Shown here: positions 62,847 to 64,000 of the stretch, in pieces | How positions within the stretch are numbered: position 1 is the first letter of the stretch | Layout: every line of letters begins with the position of its first letter | NCBI RefSeq assembly: GCF_007362775.1 | Contig: NZ_CP041692.1 | Span: 2,790,001 to 2,854,000 of the forward strand | DNA: 64,000 nt | DNA from: Microlunatus elymi | GTDB taxonomy: Bacteria; Actinomycetota; Actinomycetes; Propionibacteriales; Propionibacteriaceae | Direction: 5' to 3' | Notes under the pieces: generated by a model | What the model saw: the letters and a program-made list of their open reading frames with translations, nothing else | Told to the model about the DNA's origin: nothing | The model's database searches: none | Program-made: the position numbers and the translations under genes

Positions 62847-64000
62847 CCGAGCTGTTGCGGCCGGACCAACGCGCAGATCCGACCCGGGACGGGGCGCTGG
62901 GCGTCGGGCTGGTCTGCCCGTATTCGCTGAGCACGCCAGGCGGTGTGCAGAGTCACGTGCTCGGGCTGGCCGGCTACCTGACGTCGATCGGCGACCGAGT
63001 GCAGATCCTCGCCCCCGGAGAACTCGATCCGCTCCGCGCACGGCAGTACGGTCTGGAACGCGACCAGTTCACCTCGGTCGGCCCGGCGCTGCCGGTCCCG
63101 TACAACGGATCGGTGGCCCGGATCACCTTCGGCCCGATCACAGCCGCCAGGGTCCGGCGCTGGCTGGACACGCATCGGCTGGATCTGCTGCACATCCACG
63201 AACCGCTGGCGCCGAGCGTTTCCATGATCAGCTTGATGTCGGCCGCTGTTCCGGTGGTCGCGACCTTTCACACGGCCACCCCGCGGTCGCTGCTGATGCG
63301 GCTGGCCGGCAGCTGCCTGCGTTCGGCGGTGGACAAGATCGAGGCCGGCATCGCGGTGTCGGATTCGGCCCGCCGGGTGGTCGTCGATCATCTCGGGCGT
63401 CACCCGCAGGTGATCCCGAACGGCATCCGGTCGGCTGATTTCCGGCGCCCCGACCATGATCAACAGGGACCGAACGTTGATCATCATGACGCTGTTGATC
63501 TCAGCGATGTTGATCATGGCGGCGTTGATCATGACGGTATCGATCATGGTGGGGTGGCGGCGCTGCGTCGGAGCGGCGACCAGCCACGGCTGGTCTTCCT
63601 CGGTCGGTTGGACGAGCCGCGCAAAGGGCTCGAGGTCCTGCTCCAGGCGCTGCCGATGATCAAGCAACGGCATCCCGAACTCGAGGTGGTGATCGCGGGC
63701 CAGGGTCGGCTGTCACGGATCGTACGCCGGTTGCCGCCCGGTTGCGTGGCCCTCGGCGAGGTGGACGACGCTGCCCGGTCGGCCCTGCTCCGCAGCGCCG
63801 ACCTCTTCATCGCACCGCACCTGAACCGGGAGAGCTTCGGCATCGTACTGATCGAGGCGATCAGCGCCGGGGCCAGCGTGATCGCCTCCGACCTGCCGGC
63901 GTTCACCGACCTGCTCACCGACGGTCACGATGAACTCGGCTTCATGTTCCCCGCCGGAGATGCGGCGGCCCTTGCTGCCACCGTCGATCGCGCCCTGGCC
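62843..64000 (+). CDS. pimA: Phosphatidylinositol alpha-mannosyltransferase (3' end beyond window)
   Basis: PimA is a GT4 enzyme adding the first mannose to phosphatidylinositol at the cytosolic face. 386 codons are in the window with no stop. Landmarks are VCPYSLSTPGGVQSHVLGLAGYL, LLHIHEPLAPSVSM, VVATFHTATPR and, in the second domain, LVFLGRLDEPRKGLEVLLQAL and NRESFGIVLIEAISAGASVIASD. An Asp-His-rich insert (about residues 204-237; DHDQQ, VDHH, VDHGGVDHDGIDHGG) is wedged between VIPNGI and VFLGR and encoded by TGATCATG repeats. ATG overlaps the acyltransferase stop (ATGA). Confidence 0.93.
   Translation, partial: MTELLRPDQRADPTRDGALGVGLVCPYSLSTPGGVQSHVLGLAGYLTSIGDRVQILAPGELDPLRARQYGLERDQFTSVGPALPVPYNGSVARITFGPITAARVRRWLDTHRLDLLHIHEPLAPSVSMISLMSAAVPVVATFHTATPRSLLMRLAGSCLRSAVDKIEAGIAVSDSARRVVVDHLGRHPQVIPNGIRSADFRRPDHDQQGPNVDHHDAVDLSDVDHGGVDHDGIDHGGVAALRRSGDQPRLVFLGRLDEPRKGLEVLLQALPMIKQRHPELEVVIAGQGRLSRIVRRLPPGCVALGEVDDAARSALLRSADLFIAPHLNRESFGIVLIEAISAGASVIASDLPAFTDLLTDGHDELGFMFPAGDAAALAATVDRALA
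63452..63553 (+). repeat. TGATCATG-rich coding repeat in pimA
   Basis: Four TGATCA words plus one CGATCATGG lie within about 100 bases, mostly in GTTGATCATG phase. This keeps the frame and yields V-D-H repeats. Nothing similar is expected in this part of PimA proteins. Confidence 0.85.

Noticed and set aside
63452-63553. CRISPR-like array suspected from repeated TGATCATG
   Set aside because: Repeats are 8-10 bases at irregular spacing and lie in frame inside pimA. No array of long repeats and unique spacers exists anywhere in the window.

Overview
The window is a contiguous piece of a high-GC actinobacterial chromosome. The best fit is Propionibacteriales, possibly Microlunatus or a relative; this is an inference from gene content, not a database match. 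Pointers are the phosphatidylinositol mannoside cluster at the right end (thrS, HIT hydrolase, CDP-alcohol phosphotransferase, acyltransferase, pimA), the coproporphyrin-type haem genes hemE-hemY-hemQ, DUF3000 next to an RNase D, an actinobacterial assimilatory sulfite reductase operon with a leader peptide, GTG/TTG starts and dense ATGA/GTGA gene overlaps. No prophage, insertion sequence, CRISPR array or rRNA operon was seen.

Layout. 1-5.8 kb: end-truncated ROK regulator, HIT protein, superoxide dismutase with a strong terminator and a MerR/SoxR-like dyad, a small unknown, an Old Yellow Enzyme and dxs. 5.8-9.3 kb: REP-like repeat and a fadB-fadA beta-oxidation pair behind a palindromic operator. 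9.4-15.3 kb: RNase D and DUF3000, divergent from hemE-hemY-hemQ, then msrB. 15.6-17.5 kb: stand-alone LigD-type polymerase and a RibD-like reductase with twin operators. 17.7-22.3 kb: sulfur assimilation operon (leader peptide, sulfite reductase, Zn-ribbon protein, cysH, cysC, CbiX-like protein). 22.3-30.9 kb: YihY protein, then an operon reading amidase, peptide-type ABC transporter and P1/DmpA peptidase.

31.2-40.7 kb is the most coherent system: zinc dehydrogenase, DUF2291 protein, RbsABC-type importer, DhaK-DhaL kinase, RpiB-like isomerase, TIM-like isomerase and DeoR regulator. This reads as a complete C4 polyol (erythritol/threitol) import and catabolism operon delivering erythrose 4-phosphate. 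40.7-42.4 kb: an intergenic repeat cluster, then a SatD protein and a membrane partner behind a dyad. 42.6-50.7 kb: two complete CUT1 sugar importers without an ATPase, followed by a ROK regulator. 50.8-51.3 kb: four tRNA genes. 51.4-57.5 kb: two DUF202 membrane proteins, a flavin-binding PNPOx-like protein, a double-length UxaA-family protein, a PhnB-like protein and an EamA transporter. 57.6-64 kb: thrS, an intervening Uma2 gene, and the phosphatidylinositol mannoside operon, which runs off the right edge inside pimA.

Across the window the words TGATCA and GATCTTG occur far more often than base composition suggests. They sit both between genes and inside genes, where they use otherwise rare codons, and in pimA they build an Asp-His-rich insertion. 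Several intergenic inverted repeats recur at separated loci. These repeat and word patterns, and the tetritol operon, are the parts most worth a second look.
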